This document shows, in pieces, positions 17,133 to 26,662 of a DNA stretch of 64,000 bases (the stretch's first letter is position 1; every line of letters begins with the position of its first letter). This DNA comes from SP5GCR1 sp965199685 (GTDB lineage Bacteria > Pseudomonadota > Gammaproteobacteria > Poriferisulfidales > Oxydemutatoraceae). The notes beneath the pieces are model-generated. The model was not told where the DNA came from. It was given only the letters and a program-made list of their open reading frames with translations, and ran no database searches. The position numbers and the translations under genes were made by a program. The stretch spans positions 2,046,001 through 2,110,000 of the forward strand of contig OZ241323.1 of the NCBI GenBank assembly GCA_965199685.1. Reading direction: 5' to 3'.

Positions 17133-17789
17133 CTAAGCGACTTTTGCGGTTTGTATCCTGAATTCAGCCTGCTCTACTTGAACTGGGCGATAAGCACGTA
17201 TGACCCAAATCATCAGACCAATAATGAAGAAAGCACTCGGCGGTAACAGCAACAAGCCATTGGGTTGATACCACCCGCCTTCCGACAGCGGTAGTAGCAC
17301 CGGATAACCCAACAAGGTTCCGGAGCCAAATAACTCTCGGATTGTGCCGACCACGATTAAAACCAGACTGTATCCCAGACCGTTCCCCAAGCCGTCCATA
17401 AAGCTCTCGCCAACTGGGCTTTTCATTGCAAAAGCCTCGGCGCGCCCCAACACAATGCAGTTGGTGATGATCAACCCGACGAAGACCGATAGCGATTTGC
17501 TAATCTCGTAAGCATAGGCTTTGAGTATTTGGTCTACCAAAATAACCAGCGATGCAATAATCGTCATTTGTATGATGATGCGTACATTGGTCGGTATATG
17601 ATTTCGGATCATGCTGATGGAACTATTCGATAGTGCCAATACTGAAGTCAATGCCAGACACATAATCAGCGATGCTGCGAGTGTCGTGGTCACTGCCAAC
17701 GCCGAACAAATACCAAGTATTTGTAGAGTGATTGGGTTGTTATCAACTAGCGGATCTAACAGAACCTTTTTACCTTGTTGCCACTGCAT
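17133..17789 (-). CDS. nqrD: Na+-NQR subunit D
   Basis: Membrane subunit of 218 aa. The N-terminus LLDPLVDNNPITLQILGICSALAVTT and the motif TNCIVLGRAEAFAMKSPVGESFMDGLGNGLGYS are diagnostic. It provides the second Cys pair for the NqrD/E iron centre. Its start overlaps the nqrC 3' end by 20 bp. Confidence 0.97.
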   Translation of the reverse strand: MQWQQGKKVLLDPLVDNNPITLQILGICSALAVTTTLAASLIMCLALTSVLALSNSSISMIRNHIPTNVRIIIQMTIIASLVILVDQILKAYAYEISKSLSVFVGLIITNCIVLGRAEAFAMKSPVGESFMDGLGNGLGYSLVLIVVGTIRELFGSGTLLGYPVLLPLSEGGWYQPNGLLLLPPSAFFIIGLMIWVIRAYRPVQVEQAEFRIQTAKVA

Positions 17790-18546
17790 AAAACTGTTTC
17801 TCTAAAAATTTTCTATAACCCATTTGTCCGAACCAAAAGTCAAGCATGTAATCAACACCTAATCCGGTCAAGGTGGCACCGGACAATCCGTCCACCTTAT
17901 ACGAGGAGAGAGGATCGCGCATACTCACCTGACCTTTTATTACCGATAGCTGGGGATCAGAACTTGTTGCGTAGACTTTTTTACCTTGCCACAACGCCTG
18001 CCATTTAGGGTCGTCGACTCGTCCGCCTAACCCGGGTGTCTCACCGTGTTGATAAAATTGCAAGGCATAAACCGTGTTGGCATCGGCTTCCAATGTGATA
18101 AAACCGTACAGCACAGACCACAGACCATAGCCATAAATAGGTAGCACTATTTTATCTAATTCATCCTCAGAAGATATCAAGTAAATTTTGGCATAACGGG
18201 GCAGATAGCTTATTCCAGCGATGTCATCGGCTTTGGACAGCGGCATCCCAAAATCAGGTTTGCGCGCCGCCGCAACCATATCAAAACCATCGGCTTTGGG
18301 GGAGTCTACATAGACACCTTCGTTCAGATCTACTACCTTCGCTTGAACTTTTTCAAACTGCTCTTCAACCGGGATATCGGGACGGTAAATACCAGCGACT
18401 TGCAGAACACTAACATTCAGTGCATTTTTTCTATTTTCCTCTTGCAACGGCGATAAAACAACCGCAGCAGTAGAAACAACCAACGAGCACAGCAAACACA
18501 AGCCGATCGTAACCAAAAATGTTTTTGTCAAAGTGTCATTGTGCAT
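17770..18546 (-). CDS. nqrC: Na+-NQR subunit C (covalent FMN)
   Basis: 258-aa subunit with one N-terminal membrane helix (FLVTIGLCLLCSLVVSTAAVVLSPLQ) and a periplasmic domain. The FMN attachment motif is SGAT225LTG, the site modified by ApbE, which is encoded in the same operon. GETPGLGGRVDDPKWQALWQGK is also typical. It overlaps nqrB by 11 bp. Confidence 0.97.
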   Translation of the reverse strand: MHNDTLTKTFLVTIGLCLLCSLVVSTAAVVLSPLQEENRKNALNVSVLQVAGIYRPDIPVEEQFEKVQAKVVDLNEGVYVDSPKADGFDMVAAARKPDFGMPLSKADDIAGISYLPRYAKIYLISSEDELDKIVLPIYGYGLWSVLYGFITLEADANTVYALQFYQHGETPGLGGRVDDPKWQALWQGKKVYATSSDPQLSVIKGQVSMRDPLSSYKVDGLSGATLTGLGVDYMLDFWFGQMGYRKFLEKQFYAVATR

Positions 18547-19750
18547 AACGTCTTAACCTTCGGTGGGTGTGTACGCGTACCACACAATAATCTATCGTCG
18601 GTGCAAAAATGTTGGCAAACAGAATAGCCAGCATCATGCCCTCCGGAAAAGCAGGGTTGATTACGCGTATGAGTACTACCATAAAACCAATCAATAAACC
18701 AAAAATCCAGCGACCAGCTTCGGTGCCTGCTGCAGACACCGGGTCGGTCGCCATATATATCATGCCGAACGCAAACCCTCCCAGTACCAAATGCCAATGC
18801 CACGGCATAGAAAACATTGGATTTGTGGTACTGCCTATCCAATTAAACAGTAGTGAGGTCAGCATCATGCCGAAAAATACACCTAATATGATACGCCATG
18901 ATGCAATCCTTGTATAGACCAAAAAAATTCCGCCCAACAAACAAGCCAATGTTGAGGTCTCGCCGAGTGATCCCGGCAACAAGCCCAAAAAGGCTTGCCA
19001 CCATGTATATCCTTGTGAAATTGCCCCTTCTAAGCCGGCGGTTGCAGCAATACCCAGAGGCGTTGCATGACTATAACCGTCTACTGCCACCCACACTTCA
19101 TCGCCTGACATAAAAGCCGGATAGGCAAAATAAAGAAAGGCGCGTCCAGTCAGTGCCGGATTGAGAAAGTTTTTGCCAGTGCCGCCGAAAACTTCTTTGC
19201 CTATCACCACACCAAAAGAGATACCCAATGCGACCATCCATAACGGAATATCCGGTGGCAAGGTGAGTGTATAAAGCATTGAGGTCACCAGAAATCCTTC
19301 GTTGACCTCGTGCCTGCGTACTGTGGCAAACAACACTTCCCATAAGCCGCCGGCGATTATCGTCACAAAATACACTGGTATAAAATGCAAAAATCCTAGC
19401 CACAGGCAAGCCAAAACATTGCTTGGGTCGTGGGAAATGCCGAATTGTGTCGTCAATGCACCTCGCCACCCTGATAACGCCTGCTGATTGAGTTCGAGCA
19501 ATGCGAGGTTTGCCTGATAACCAGTATTAAACCAAGACATAAACACGCAAGGTAATGTTGCCAACACGACATAGCTCATCACCCGCTTGATATCAATACC
19601 GTCGCGTATATGCGGCGCACATTGCGTCGTTTCCTTAGTCCAATAAAGGAAAGTATCGACCATTTCGTAAATCGGATAGTATTTATGCAACCGCCCGCCT
19701 TGTTCAAACAAAGGCTGACGCGATCCGAGCCAATTTCTAAAGCGTGCCAT
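18536..19750 (-). CDS. nqrB: Na+-NQR subunit B (covalent FMN, riboflavin)
   Basis: Large membrane subunit of 404 aa that carries the sodium path. The FMN-binding motif is DGYSHAT230PLG, and KEVFGGTGKNFLNPALTGRAFL is a conserved stretch. The C-terminus includes MATDPVSAAGT and GMMLAILFANIFAPTIDY. Start overlaps the nqrA stop region at 19750, indicating coupling. Confidence 0.97.
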   Translation of the reverse strand: MARFRNWLGSRQPLFEQGGRLHKYYPIYEMVDTFLYWTKETTQCAPHIRDGIDIKRVMSYVVLATLPCVFMSWFNTGYQANLALLELNQQALSGWRGALTTQFGISHDPSNVLACLWLGFLHFIPVYFVTIIAGGLWEVLFATVRRHEVNEGFLVTSMLYTLTLPPDIPLWMVALGISFGVVIGKEVFGGTGKNFLNPALTGRAFLYFAYPAFMSGDEVWVAVDGYSHATPLGIAATAGLEGAISQGYTWWQAFLGLLPGSLGETSTLACLLGGIFLVYTRIASWRIILGVFFGMMLTSLLFNWIGSTTNPMFSMPWHWHLVLGGFAFGMIYMATDPVSAAGTEAGRWIFGLLIGFMVVLIRVINPAFPEGMMLAILFANIFAPTIDYCVVRVHTHRRLRRYAQ

Positions 19751-21111
19751 TATCCTTCCTGTTTGATTTTTTCCAAGTTCCTACGCAATATAGGTCCTAA
19801 GTCGTGCTTGCCGGGGCAGACATAAGAACATAAAGCCAAATCCTCTTCGTCAAGCTCCAGACACCCTAGTTGTTGCGATGTGTCGGTGTCCATAACCAAT
19901 AACGATTTAATCAGCTGGGTTGCCAATAAATCCAGCGGCATTACGCGTTCGTAAAGTGCTATAGGAACTATTGCGCGCTTGCTACCGTTTTGCATACATG
20001 TAAAAGACCATTTGGGTTTGTCTTTCCCAAATGAGGACAGCGGAAAAGCTCGGGTAATGGAAAATAAATTGAGACCTGGGCGCAGCCACGCCAGCAGAGG
20101 TGTCTGTGCCTGTTTGGGTAAAACTGAAACCTGTAACTCAAATGCCCCTAGATACGCGGTTTCCTCAGTGACATCGGAACCGTCCAACGGCGAACCTGCG
20201 ATAATGCGCACCGCATTGGTATTCAACTCTCCATCACATATATCGTGTAACGGAGTGCCTATCTGCACTCGCAACAGACGCGGGTTATTAACCGCAGGGC
20301 CTGCAAAAGAAATAATCCGATGTGGCGGATAGGTGCCGGTTAAAAATAGTTCACCTATCGCAATAACATCTTGATAGCTTATACCCCACACGGTTTTATC
20401 ACCGTAGATGGGATCTAAAAAATGTATATGTGTTCCTAATAAACCGGCAGGATGCGGTCCGGAGAATTCTACGCGCTTGAGCTGTTGATCCTCCGACACG
20501 GTGATTTGGGAGCCTTCGGCAACACAAACATATAGGGTGCTATCTCTCAACCGCGAGAGTATCTTCAATCCAGCATCAAAATATCGCGATTGTGCCGGGG
20601 TGGCGGCGATTATCACCTGCGGGTCGGCAGCCAACGGACGACTGTCCATTGCGGTCACAAAAATAGAATTAGGGATGCTGTCGGGTTTTGGAGTCTCACT
20701 ATAAGGGCGGGTACGCAAGGTTGTCCATAAACCTGAGGCCAACAGTTGGCTCTGTACTTGCTCTCTATCTAACGGTGCCAGCTGGTCTTCATTGAATTTA
20801 TCAAATTGCCTATCGCGTTGACCTTCGGCGCGTATTACTATGGATAAAAGTTTGCGTCGCTCGCCACGGTGGATAGCTTCCACAACACCGCTCGCCGGTG
20901 AGGTATAGCAAACGCCCGGTAAAACTTTATTTTCCACCAACACCTGACCTTTTGCCACTTCATCACCTACTGAGACATTCAAATGCGGCTTTAGATTATG
21001 ATAAGGCCTAAACACCACTGCAACATGTGATGGTGGAGGGCAGTCTTCTATGCGCTGCTGCGGCTTACCCGATAGAGGAATATCCAATCCTCTTTTAACT
21101 TGAACTAACAT
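19750..21111 (-). CDS. nqrA: Na+-NQR subunit A
   Basis: Peripheral subunit of 453 aa at the head of the operon. The N-terminus VKRGLDIPLSGKPQQRIED and the region VAVVFRPYHNLKPHLNVSVGDEVAKGQVL are typical biotinyl/lipoyl-like features of NqrA. GTHIHFLDPIYGDKTVWGISYQDVIAIGELFLTG and ELDEEDLALCSYVCPGKHDLGPILRRNL complete the family pattern. Together with nqrB-F this gives a full primary sodium pump. No strong ribosome-binding site is evident before the ATG. Confidence 0.97.
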   Translation of the reverse strand: MLVQVKRGLDIPLSGKPQQRIEDCPPPSHVAVVFRPYHNLKPHLNVSVGDEVAKGQVLVENKVLPGVCYTSPASGVVEAIHRGERRKLLSIVIRAEGQRDRQFDKFNEDQLAPLDREQVQSQLLASGLWTTLRTRPYSETPKPDSIPNSIFVTAMDSRPLAADPQVIIAATPAQSRYFDAGLKILSRLRDSTLYVCVAEGSQITVSEDQQLKRVEFSGPHPAGLLGTHIHFLDPIYGDKTVWGISYQDVIAIGELFLTGTYPPHRIISFAGPAVNNPRLLRVQIGTPLHDICDGELNTNAVRIIAGSPLDGSDVTEETAYLGAFELQVSVLPKQAQTPLLAWLRPGLNLFSITRAFPLSSFGKDKPKWSFTCMQNGSKRAIVPIALYERVMPLDLLATQLIKSLLVMDTDTSQQLGCLELDEEDLALCSYVCPGKHDLGPILRRNLEKIKQEG

Positions 21112-21180
21112 ACCAATGGGCGATATAAGTACTAAAAACTATTTTACAATGTCGGGAGAGTGGGTCTATGCTCGTATTTC

Positions 21181-21202
21181 GTTGCTTACGACTTTAAGCA
21201 AC
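21181..21202. promoter_or_regulatory. 8-bp hairpin upstream of nqrA
   Basis: GTTGCTTA and TAAGCAAC form a perfect 8-bp stem with a 6-base loop about 70 bp before the nqrA start. It could be an operator or part of the leader. The rest of 21112-21249 shows no clear promoter to my eye. Confidence 0.4.
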
Positions 21203-21249
21203 CGAACGCATACTCACCAGTGCCTATGATACACGATATAAAGAAAACT

Positions 21250-21454
21250 GGGGCTGTTAAAAAAGTATTTCATAGAATTGTAGAGGCGGACCATTCCTCT
21301 CCTTTGGAGGGGTGGCAGGCATAGGCATTTTGTAATGTATGCGTTTAGCAATCATGTTGGGGTTCTGCATAATGTCACACCGATTGACCTACCGGTTCAA
21401 TCGGCGGCTTTATTCTGCCCCTACAATTCTATGAAATACTTTTTCAACAGCCTT
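21250..21454. mobile_element. MITE-like repeat, copy 6
   Basis: GGGGCTGTTAAAAAAGTATTTCAT at 21250 is matched by the inverted end ATGAAATACTTTTTCAACAGCC ending 21452. Internal CCTCTCCTTTGGAGGGG hairpin and GATTGACC/GGTTCAATC stem. Confidence 0.85.
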
Positions 21455-21586
21455 AGCGGTTCTGCACAAGTAAGTACCGGATCATTCTTTTCCGTTCATT
21501 GCCATATTTACTACCGTTCGTCCATTTACCTCTCATCGCACTAGACACTAGGCTAATATCGGAGTTTTACAACCATAGGAAATTTC

Positions 21587-21760
21587 ATGAATCAAAAACA
21601 TCAAGTAAGCGGTCGCAGTAAAGATGGTTTCAAAATAAAGCCTGATCAAAAGGATTATAAAAGCTATGGATTGCTCAGTTTTTTAGACTATTCTACTGAA
21701 CCATTAGATAAAGCACCTAAGGTCTTAGCTGGTGATTGCTCAGGAGAATACAGGCGGTAG
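21587..21760 (+). CDS. small ORF of unknown function, 57 aa
   Basis: ATG at 21587 gives MNQKHQVSGRSKDGFKIKPD..., ending ..CSGEYRR at a TAG. A GGAG lies about 20 bases upstream, which is too far to be convincing. The surrounding stretch 21455-21995 contains no other recognisable gene and looks like decayed coding sequence. It may be a relic. No function is claimed. Confidence 0.3.
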   Translation: MNQKHQVSGRSKDGFKIKPDQKDYKSYGLLSFLDYSTEPLDKAPKVLAGDCSGEYRR

Positions 21761-21995
21761 CTTGTTGTGGAACGTTATACCGACGAGCAAAATAAGCTAT
21801 ATTGACAGGAGAAGAAAAGGTAGGTTGTTGTATAAAAAGTGAAGGTCATGGGATTTCTGACCAAATGGTTAGGCATTTGGCAGTGGCGAGATTATGTAAG
21901 CAACCTAACTCTGATAATCTAACTCGCACAACCCTCATTAAAAGTATACCACAATGTCAACTAAATGTGTGGCTCTGCACCAGTCAATTCTCTGA

Positions 21996-22195
21996 AGTAC
22001 CGTTCCGCACAAATCAAACCACTATGTGCCACTGAATTTACGATAGCGGTAGAGGCAAAATAAAGTCGCCGATTGATCCAGCAGGTCAATCGGCGTGACG
22101 CTGTGCAGAACCTCCGCAACCACCCCGTCAGGCTTCGCCTGCCACCCCTCCAAAGGAGGGGAATGTACTAATGCAGACACTTTTTCAACAGCCCC
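21996..22195. mobile_element. MITE-like repeat, copy 7 (one end)
   Basis: Family interior (CCGATTGATCC..GGTCAATCGGC stem, GTCAGGCTTCGCCTGCC, CCCCTCCAAAGGAGGGG) ending with CACTTTTTCAACAGCCCC at 22195. The left end is degenerate. Confidence 0.75.
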
Positions 22196-22217
22196 AGATG
22201 TATACTATGTAGCTTAT

Positions 22218-23237
22218 ATGGCAGACACAAGACCCAAAATGCTTCCAAAAAACGATACAAAATATCTATTTTATAAAAGCTGGCCCAATCCTGATGATAA
22301 AGGTTTAGATTATTGGTTTGACATATTGGAAAATTTTATTTGTGCCGCACTTAATGTAAATAGAGTCCCAGTAATCCCAACTTCATGGACTAACAAAAAT
22401 AACAAGTCAAAAAATTCTTCAAGTTTTGAGCTAGAAGATTACCTGAATCTGACAAATACAAAAATATACAAAGTTGAAACAAATGGAATGATTAAACGAC
22501 AAGACTTCCCTTTGCACTGGATTTCCGAAGCCGATGCCGAATTGCAATTATCTAGTCAAACTTCAATACCGTTTATTGATATAGATCAACTCTATGGAGG
22601 CAACAATGAGAAACATAAGGCTTTATCGTTAACCAACAATAAGAAAAATCACACGCTCTCCAAATCCCACTATTATGTAAAGACAATCCCTTCGGATAAA
22701 GTTAACCGTTTGACGGATGAAGTATTAAGGCATTTCGGGACTAACAGGCAGAGTTTGTTTGATACTCAGAATTTGCTATACAAAAGTCACAAAACCGACT
22801 ATCTACACTGGCATCATAATTTGGTTCCCTATGCTTGCTTAAATCTATACGACAAACAATCTTCTATATATGCTAGCAAACCTAAGGAAATTTTAAGCAT
22901 GGTTGACAATATTTTCAGCCACGCTATCAGTCTCAATGAATCATTCAGGAATATTTATTTAATATCAAAGAATAGAGACCTTCGTTTTCCTGGACTTTAT
23001 AAATGTAGACAGCATGATCTCAAAATCTACACTTACCATGATTTTCCTGAACTCAGTGCCCTTGCTTTGGACGACTACCTACTATATTCCATAGAGAAGG
23101 ACCTATTTGACTGTGCGGTGGTAAAAATATATCCACCTGGTGCCAATCGACTTTTCTATATGACTGTGTCCCAACCATCACGCTATTGGAATTTATACCG
23201 GTTTCGTCGCAAACTTATGCCATATTTTTTTGATTAG
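22218..23237 (+). CDS. O-fucosyltransferase-like protein, family 2, likely inactive copy
   Basis: Start taken at ATG 22218 (MADTRPKM), because the codons before it belong to a MITE. 339 aa. It shares with the genes at 23193 and 32745 the blocks YYVKTIPSDKVNRLTDEVLRHFGT and, near the C-terminus, IYTYHDFPEL..DDYLLYSIEKDLFDCAVVKI. That second block resembles the donor-binding end of O-FucT-like GT-B enzymes. The HxRxxD motif seen in its paralogues (CLHIRAND) is CLNLYDKQ here, so catalytic function is doubtful. AT-rich and convergent with the next gene, overlapping by 45 bp. Confidence 0.6.
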   Translation: MADTRPKMLPKNDTKYLFYKSWPNPDDKGLDYWFDILENFICAALNVNRVPVIPTSWTNKNNKSKNSSSFELEDYLNLTNTKIYKVETNGMIKRQDFPLHWISEADAELQLSSQTSIPFIDIDQLYGGNNEKHKALSLTNNKKNHTLSKSHYYVKTIPSDKVNRLTDEVLRHFGTNRQSLFDTQNLLYKSHKTDYLHWHHNLVPYACLNLYDKQSSIYASKPKEILSMVDNIFSHAISLNESFRNIYLISKNRDLRFPGLYKCRQHDLKIYTYHDFPELSALALDDYLLYSIEKDLFDCAVVKIYPPGANRLFYMTVSQPSRYWNLYRFRRKLMPYFFD

Positions 23238-24347
23238 TCTCTTGTATGGGCTCAAAAGCATCACTATTTTTAGCTTCGTATGATTTTGCATTATAGTGTA
23301 GGCTTTCATTGTATCGCTGTCGCTATGTTGTTGTACATACTCATAAATATCTCGGATAGTTCTAGGAGTACGATATATAAAATCCGATTGAAAATGGTAA
23401 ACGTTTCTCCTGTGGGCTACTAACTTTACTAAAGCGTGATCCATGATGCTTTTTTCAACCTGATATAGCAGATGATTATCTGCAGTACCACTTTTGTTAT
23501 CGACTAAGCACTTAAGCTCTGGGAAATCGTGATATGTATAAACATCGTATCTATTTCTCAGAAAATCAAAATACTTGGCATCGTGTATGTCTGACATAAT
23601 GTAGAGCTTCGTGCCGCGCGGACACGCCCGATACACTAATTTCTTGATATTACTGGGTAAAGCAGCTTGAAAAAAACTATGTTCGCAGAAAAGTGCATCG
23701 TTGGCACGTATATGCAGGCAGGAATAAAAGAACTTTTCATGTTTAACTTTCTCAAACAAGTTTTTGGTTGAGCAACGATTGTAAAGTAACTCCTGAGCAT
23801 CTCGCATAGTGGATCTGCTGGTTCCTAAACGGGCGAGCACACTATCCGTTAAATTGTTCACAGCTTGTGAAGGAATAAACCTTATATAGTAGGGTGGTTT
23901 TGGAAAGCCTGCAGAAGATAGAAGCAATACTTTATATTTTTCATTATCTCTATCATAGAGTTTTTCTAAATGAACCGTGTGTATTTGATTTTGTGGATAA
24001 GATTTTATATTGAAATCAGAATCTAAAACATAATGCAAAGGAGATGATTCCTTTTTTATGGTTCCATCTTCGTTTAATTTATAGGCTTCTGTTTTATCTA
24101 AATCTAAATACCTAGGCCAGGTAAAATTATTCAATGGTTTTCCAAAATTATGTCGATTGATGTTTGGAGGTTGATGGGTGAGGACCGGTATTCTTTTTAA
24201 TGTCAATGCTTTGCTCCAAAGAGAACCCAAATCCCTAATTTTGCCGTCTAATCCTTCTATTTTTTCTCTACGTATTTTTGTACTTGGTGGTCTTGGCTGA
24301 TCATAACCAGCTTGCATCCTCAGATATTTTTTATCTTGCTCGTTCAT
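23193..24347 (-). CDS. O-fucosyltransferase-like protein, family 2
   Basis: 384 aa. YYIRFIPSQAVNNLTDSVLARLGTSR, then the HxRxxD motif YSCLHIRANDALF around residue 218, then LYIMSDIHDAKYFDFL and YDVYTYHDFPEL..LLYQVEKSIMDHALVKLV. This order (HxRxxD, TD/SD-like block, D..vEk..) matches the GT-B O-fucosyltransferase-like superfamily, though overall similarity to named enzymes cannot be judged by eye. No signal peptide. Its 3' end overlaps the convergent paralogue at 22218. Probably adds a deoxysugar to a surface glycan (inference). Confidence 0.6.
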   Translation of the reverse strand: MNEQDKKYLRMQAGYDQPRPPSTKIRREKIEGLDGKIRDLGSLWSKALTLKRIPVLTHQPPNINRHNFGKPLNNFTWPRYLDLDKTEAYKLNEDGTIKKESSPLHYVLDSDFNIKSYPQNQIHTVHLEKLYDRDNEKYKVLLLSSAGFPKPPYYIRFIPSQAVNNLTDSVLARLGTSRSTMRDAQELLYNRCSTKNLFEKVKHEKFFYSCLHIRANDALFCEHSFFQAALPSNIKKLVYRACPRGTKLYIMSDIHDAKYFDFLRNRYDVYTYHDFPELKCLVDNKSGTADNHLLYQVEKSIMDHALVKLVAHRRNVYHFQSDFIYRTPRTIRDIYEYVQQHSDSDTMKAYTIMQNHTKLKIVMLLSPYKRLIKKIWHKFATKPV

Positions 24348-24372
24348 TTTTTATTTATCAAAACAGTCACCC

Positions 24373-24434
24373 GGGGCTGCTGAAAAAGTGGTATTCCCCT
24401 CCTTTGGAGGGGAATGGTCTGCTCCTATGGGTGG
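24373..24434. repeat. MITE fragment, copy 8
   Basis: GGGGCTGCTGAAAAAGTGG followed by a CCCCTCCTTTGGAGGGG hairpin, ending beside the soxZ stop codon. It could act as a terminator for soxYZ. Confidence 0.65.
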
Positions 24435-24746
24435 TCAGATGGCAACCTCTAAACTATCCGATTGGCCTTGGTTATCAAACCAACTCAGTTTGATCACTTT
24501 GGATTCTTCCCCTCCCTTAAACTTGAAAGAGATAAACGGATTTGCAGATACACCAGTTCCCCAATAAGCAGTGAAGACTTTTTTACCTTCGTATTCGCCG
24601 ATCACCGTTTGTATGAAGTTTGCCGGGATCGTCTCACCAGTTTCTTTATCAACCCTGCGTCCGGTTTCCATAGGATGCTTGATTAGTGCTTTGACGATTA
24701 CTTCGTCATCCTGTTTGCTAATTCGCATTTTGATCGTTTTTTCCAT
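24435..24746 (-). CDS. soxZ: SoxZ, sulfur carrier partner protein
   Basis: 103-aa Ig-like partner of SoxY in periplasmic thiosulfate oxidation. Motifs: ALIKHPMETGRRVDKETGETIPANFIQ and WGTGVSANPFISFKFKGG, typical for SoxZ. It lies 15 bp downstream of soxY on the same strand. No other sox genes are in the window, as is common in lineages where soxYZ is separate from soxXA and soxB. Confidence 0.95.
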   Translation of the reverse strand: MEKTIKMRISKQDDEVIVKALIKHPMETGRRVDKETGETIPANFIQTVIGEYEGKKVFTAYWGTGVSANPFISFKFKGGEESKVIKLSWFDNQGQSDSLEVAI

Positions 24747-24761
24747 TATTCGCTCCTGAGA

Positions 24762-25205
24762 CTAACCACAACCACCGGCGGTGACTTTGACTTCTTGGCT
24801 CGCACTATAATATCTGCCATCGGCTTTGACGAGTGCAATCACATTAGAAGTCTCACGCACTTTTAGGTTTGCGGCAACATAAGGCTCGCTCTCTCCCATC
24901 ATTAGGAATTGAGAGGTCAACGGCACGGGATTTTTATCAACCAGGATGCTAATCCACTCTACATTGTCCATCTTAGCCTGCACCTCAACCCTAACTTGAG
25001 ATCCATTTTCGGCAATTCTTGGTGCAACCAAAGTGATGTCTCCGTCTTGCGGATCGCCTTGTGAAATAGCTGCAATTGCTTGGGCTAAGTCGGTCTTCTC
25101 AAATGCAACTTGCGGCCACTCGGCGAATGCCAACGACGGTGCCACCAAAGAGGCAATACCTGTAGCTATACTTTTTTCAATAAATTCTCTACGACGATTG
25201 TCCAT
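24762..25205 (-). CDS. soxY: SoxY, sulfur-carrying protein
   Basis: 147 aa. A twin-arginine signal (NRRREFIEKSIATGIASLVAPSLAFA) exports the folded SoxYZ complex. The C-terminus is VTAGGCG, the swinging arm whose Cys carries the thiosulfate-derived intermediates; the usual final GG is shortened by one Gly here. It forms an operon with soxZ and is divergent from lptM-lysA, with about 60 bp between the starts. Confidence 0.95.
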   Translation of the reverse strand: MDNRRREFIEKSIATGIASLVAPSLAFAEWPQVAFEKTDLAQAIAAISQGDPQDGDITLVAPRIAENGSQVRVEVQAKMDNVEWISILVDKNPVPLTSQFLMMGESEPYVAANLKVRETSNVIALVKADGRYYSASQEVKVTAGGCG

Positions 25206-25264
25206 ATGTTCATACCTTTCATCTGATAAACTAGGCGATTATAACATACAGGATAGGGCTTGAT

Positions 25265-25378
25265 TTGCGAACCACCACTGCTTTTTGCTTATTGATGATA
25301 TTACTGCTCGGTGCTTGCGGGCAATCGGGACCGTTGTACTTGCCACCCGAAGAAACGCAACAAAAAGAAACACAGTGA
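25265..25378 (+). CDS. lptM: LptM (YifL-like) small lipoprotein
   Basis: 37 aa from a TTG start at 25265, preceded by AGGATAGG. The sequence ends its signal with the lipobox LLLGAC and continues GQSGPLYLPPEE, the conserved GPLYxPP signature of LptM, which helps LptD assembly in the outer membrane. The stop TGA overlaps the GTG start of lysA (GTGA). The lptM-lysA order is typical of gammaproteobacteria. The start codon choice is the least certain point. Confidence 0.8.
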   Translation: MRTTTAFCLLMILLLGACGQSGPLYLPPEETQQKETQ

Positions 25379-26646
25379 ACGATTATAGATATACGGCACC
25401 GTCCTTGCATTTGGTGCACCAACAACTATATTGCGAGGATGTTCCCCTTGAAAAAATAGCCTATGAATGTGGCACACCCGTTTATGTTTATTCCAAAGCC
25501 ACGATTGAAAAAAACTTGCATACTTTGTCCGACGCATTCAAAGGACAACAATACCAAATACATTATGCGGTCAAGGCGTGTTCCAATATTGCAATACTCA
25601 ACCTATTAGCGCAGCTCGGCAGCGGTTTTGATATCGTCTCAGGCGGCGAACTTGAGCGAGTGCGCCGAGGTGGCGGCGATGTCGGGAAAACCGTATTCTC
25701 AGGCGTAGGCAAGCAACAATGGGAAATAGAAGCTGCTCTACGCGCGGGTGTTTTTTGTATTAACATAGAATCAGAATCGGAACTCCTGCTGATAGAAAAA
25801 GTTGCCAGCGCGCTTGATGTTAAAGCCCCAGTTGCAATACGCATCAACCCTGATGTAGATGCAAACACACACCCTTATATTGCGACCGGCTTACACCATA
25901 ATAAATTCGGCGTAGACCTGCAACAAGCGATAGAGCTTTATCAAAAAATACACCACAGTCCCTTATTGCAGGAATGTGGTATCGCATGCCACATTGGTTC
26001 GCAAATTATGTCGCCCGAACCTTATGCTGATGCCCTGAAAGAACTCGTTACAACGGCAGATCAACTTTGCGAGAACGGGCTACAAATTACCCACATTGAT
26101 ATAGGCGGAGGCTTTGGTATTCGTTATAAGGACGAAACACCGCCCGACGCTTCGGACTATGCAACCATGATCAAAAACATCATTGCCGATCGTCCCTATC
26201 GTTTATTGATAGAACCGGGACGCTTCGTCGTTGGCAATGCCGGAGTGTTGCTCACCCGAGTCATACATATCAAACAGACACACCAGAAGCATTTTGCAGT
26301 AATTGATGCGGCAATGAACGATCTATTGCGTCCTTCCTTATATCAAGCGTGGCACGACATCGTGCCGGTGAAAACGCACAAAGGTACAGATAAAGACTAC
26401 GATATCGTGGGACCGGTATGCGAAAGCGCAGATGCGTTGGGTTATCAACGCCGGTTAATTTTGCACCAAAACGATTTACTTGCAGTGCTATCAGCTGGTG
26501 CCTACGGTTTTAGTATGTCCGGCAATTACAATACCAGACCCAAGCCGATGGAGGTGTTGGTAGATGGTGATACTTTTTATGTTATCCGATGTCGCGAAAG
26601 CCTGCAGGATTTAATAGAAACCGAATGTCTGCCACCCAAACAATAA
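25375..26646 (+). CDS. lysA: diaminopimelate decarboxylase
   Basis: PLP-dependent fold-III decarboxylase making lysine from meso-diaminopimelate. Start at GTG 25375 (VNDYRYTAPSLHLVHQQLYCEDVPL), in overlap with lptM. The PLP lysine lies in HYAVKACSN; CHIGSQI, HIDIGGGFGIRY and EPGRFVVGNAG form the phosphate site; VGPVCESAD and GAYGFSMSGNYNTRP close the active site. About 423 aa, the normal length. A copy of its last ~15 codons occurs at 28.55 kb as a scar, beyond two inserted sulfotransferase genes. Confidence 0.95.
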   Translation: MNDYRYTAPSLHLVHQQLYCEDVPLEKIAYECGTPVYVYSKATIEKNLHTLSDAFKGQQYQIHYAVKACSNIAILNLLAQLGSGFDIVSGGELERVRRGGGDVGKTVFSGVGKQQWEIEAALRAGVFCINIESESELLLIEKVASALDVKAPVAIRINPDVDANTHPYIATGLHHNKFGVDLQQAIELYQKIHHSPLLQECGIACHIGSQIMSPEPYADALKELVTTADQLCENGLQITHIDIGGGFGIRYKDETPPDASDYATMIKNIIADRPYRLLIEPGRFVVGNAGVLLTRVIHIKQTHQKHFAVIDAAMNDLLRPSLYQAWHDIVPVKTHKGTDKDYDIVGPVCESADALGYQRRLILHQNDLLAVLSAGAYGFSMSGNYNTRPKPMEVLVDGDTFYVIRCRESLQDLIETECLPPKQ

Positions 26647-26662
26647 AGTAAAGTAGTTGACG

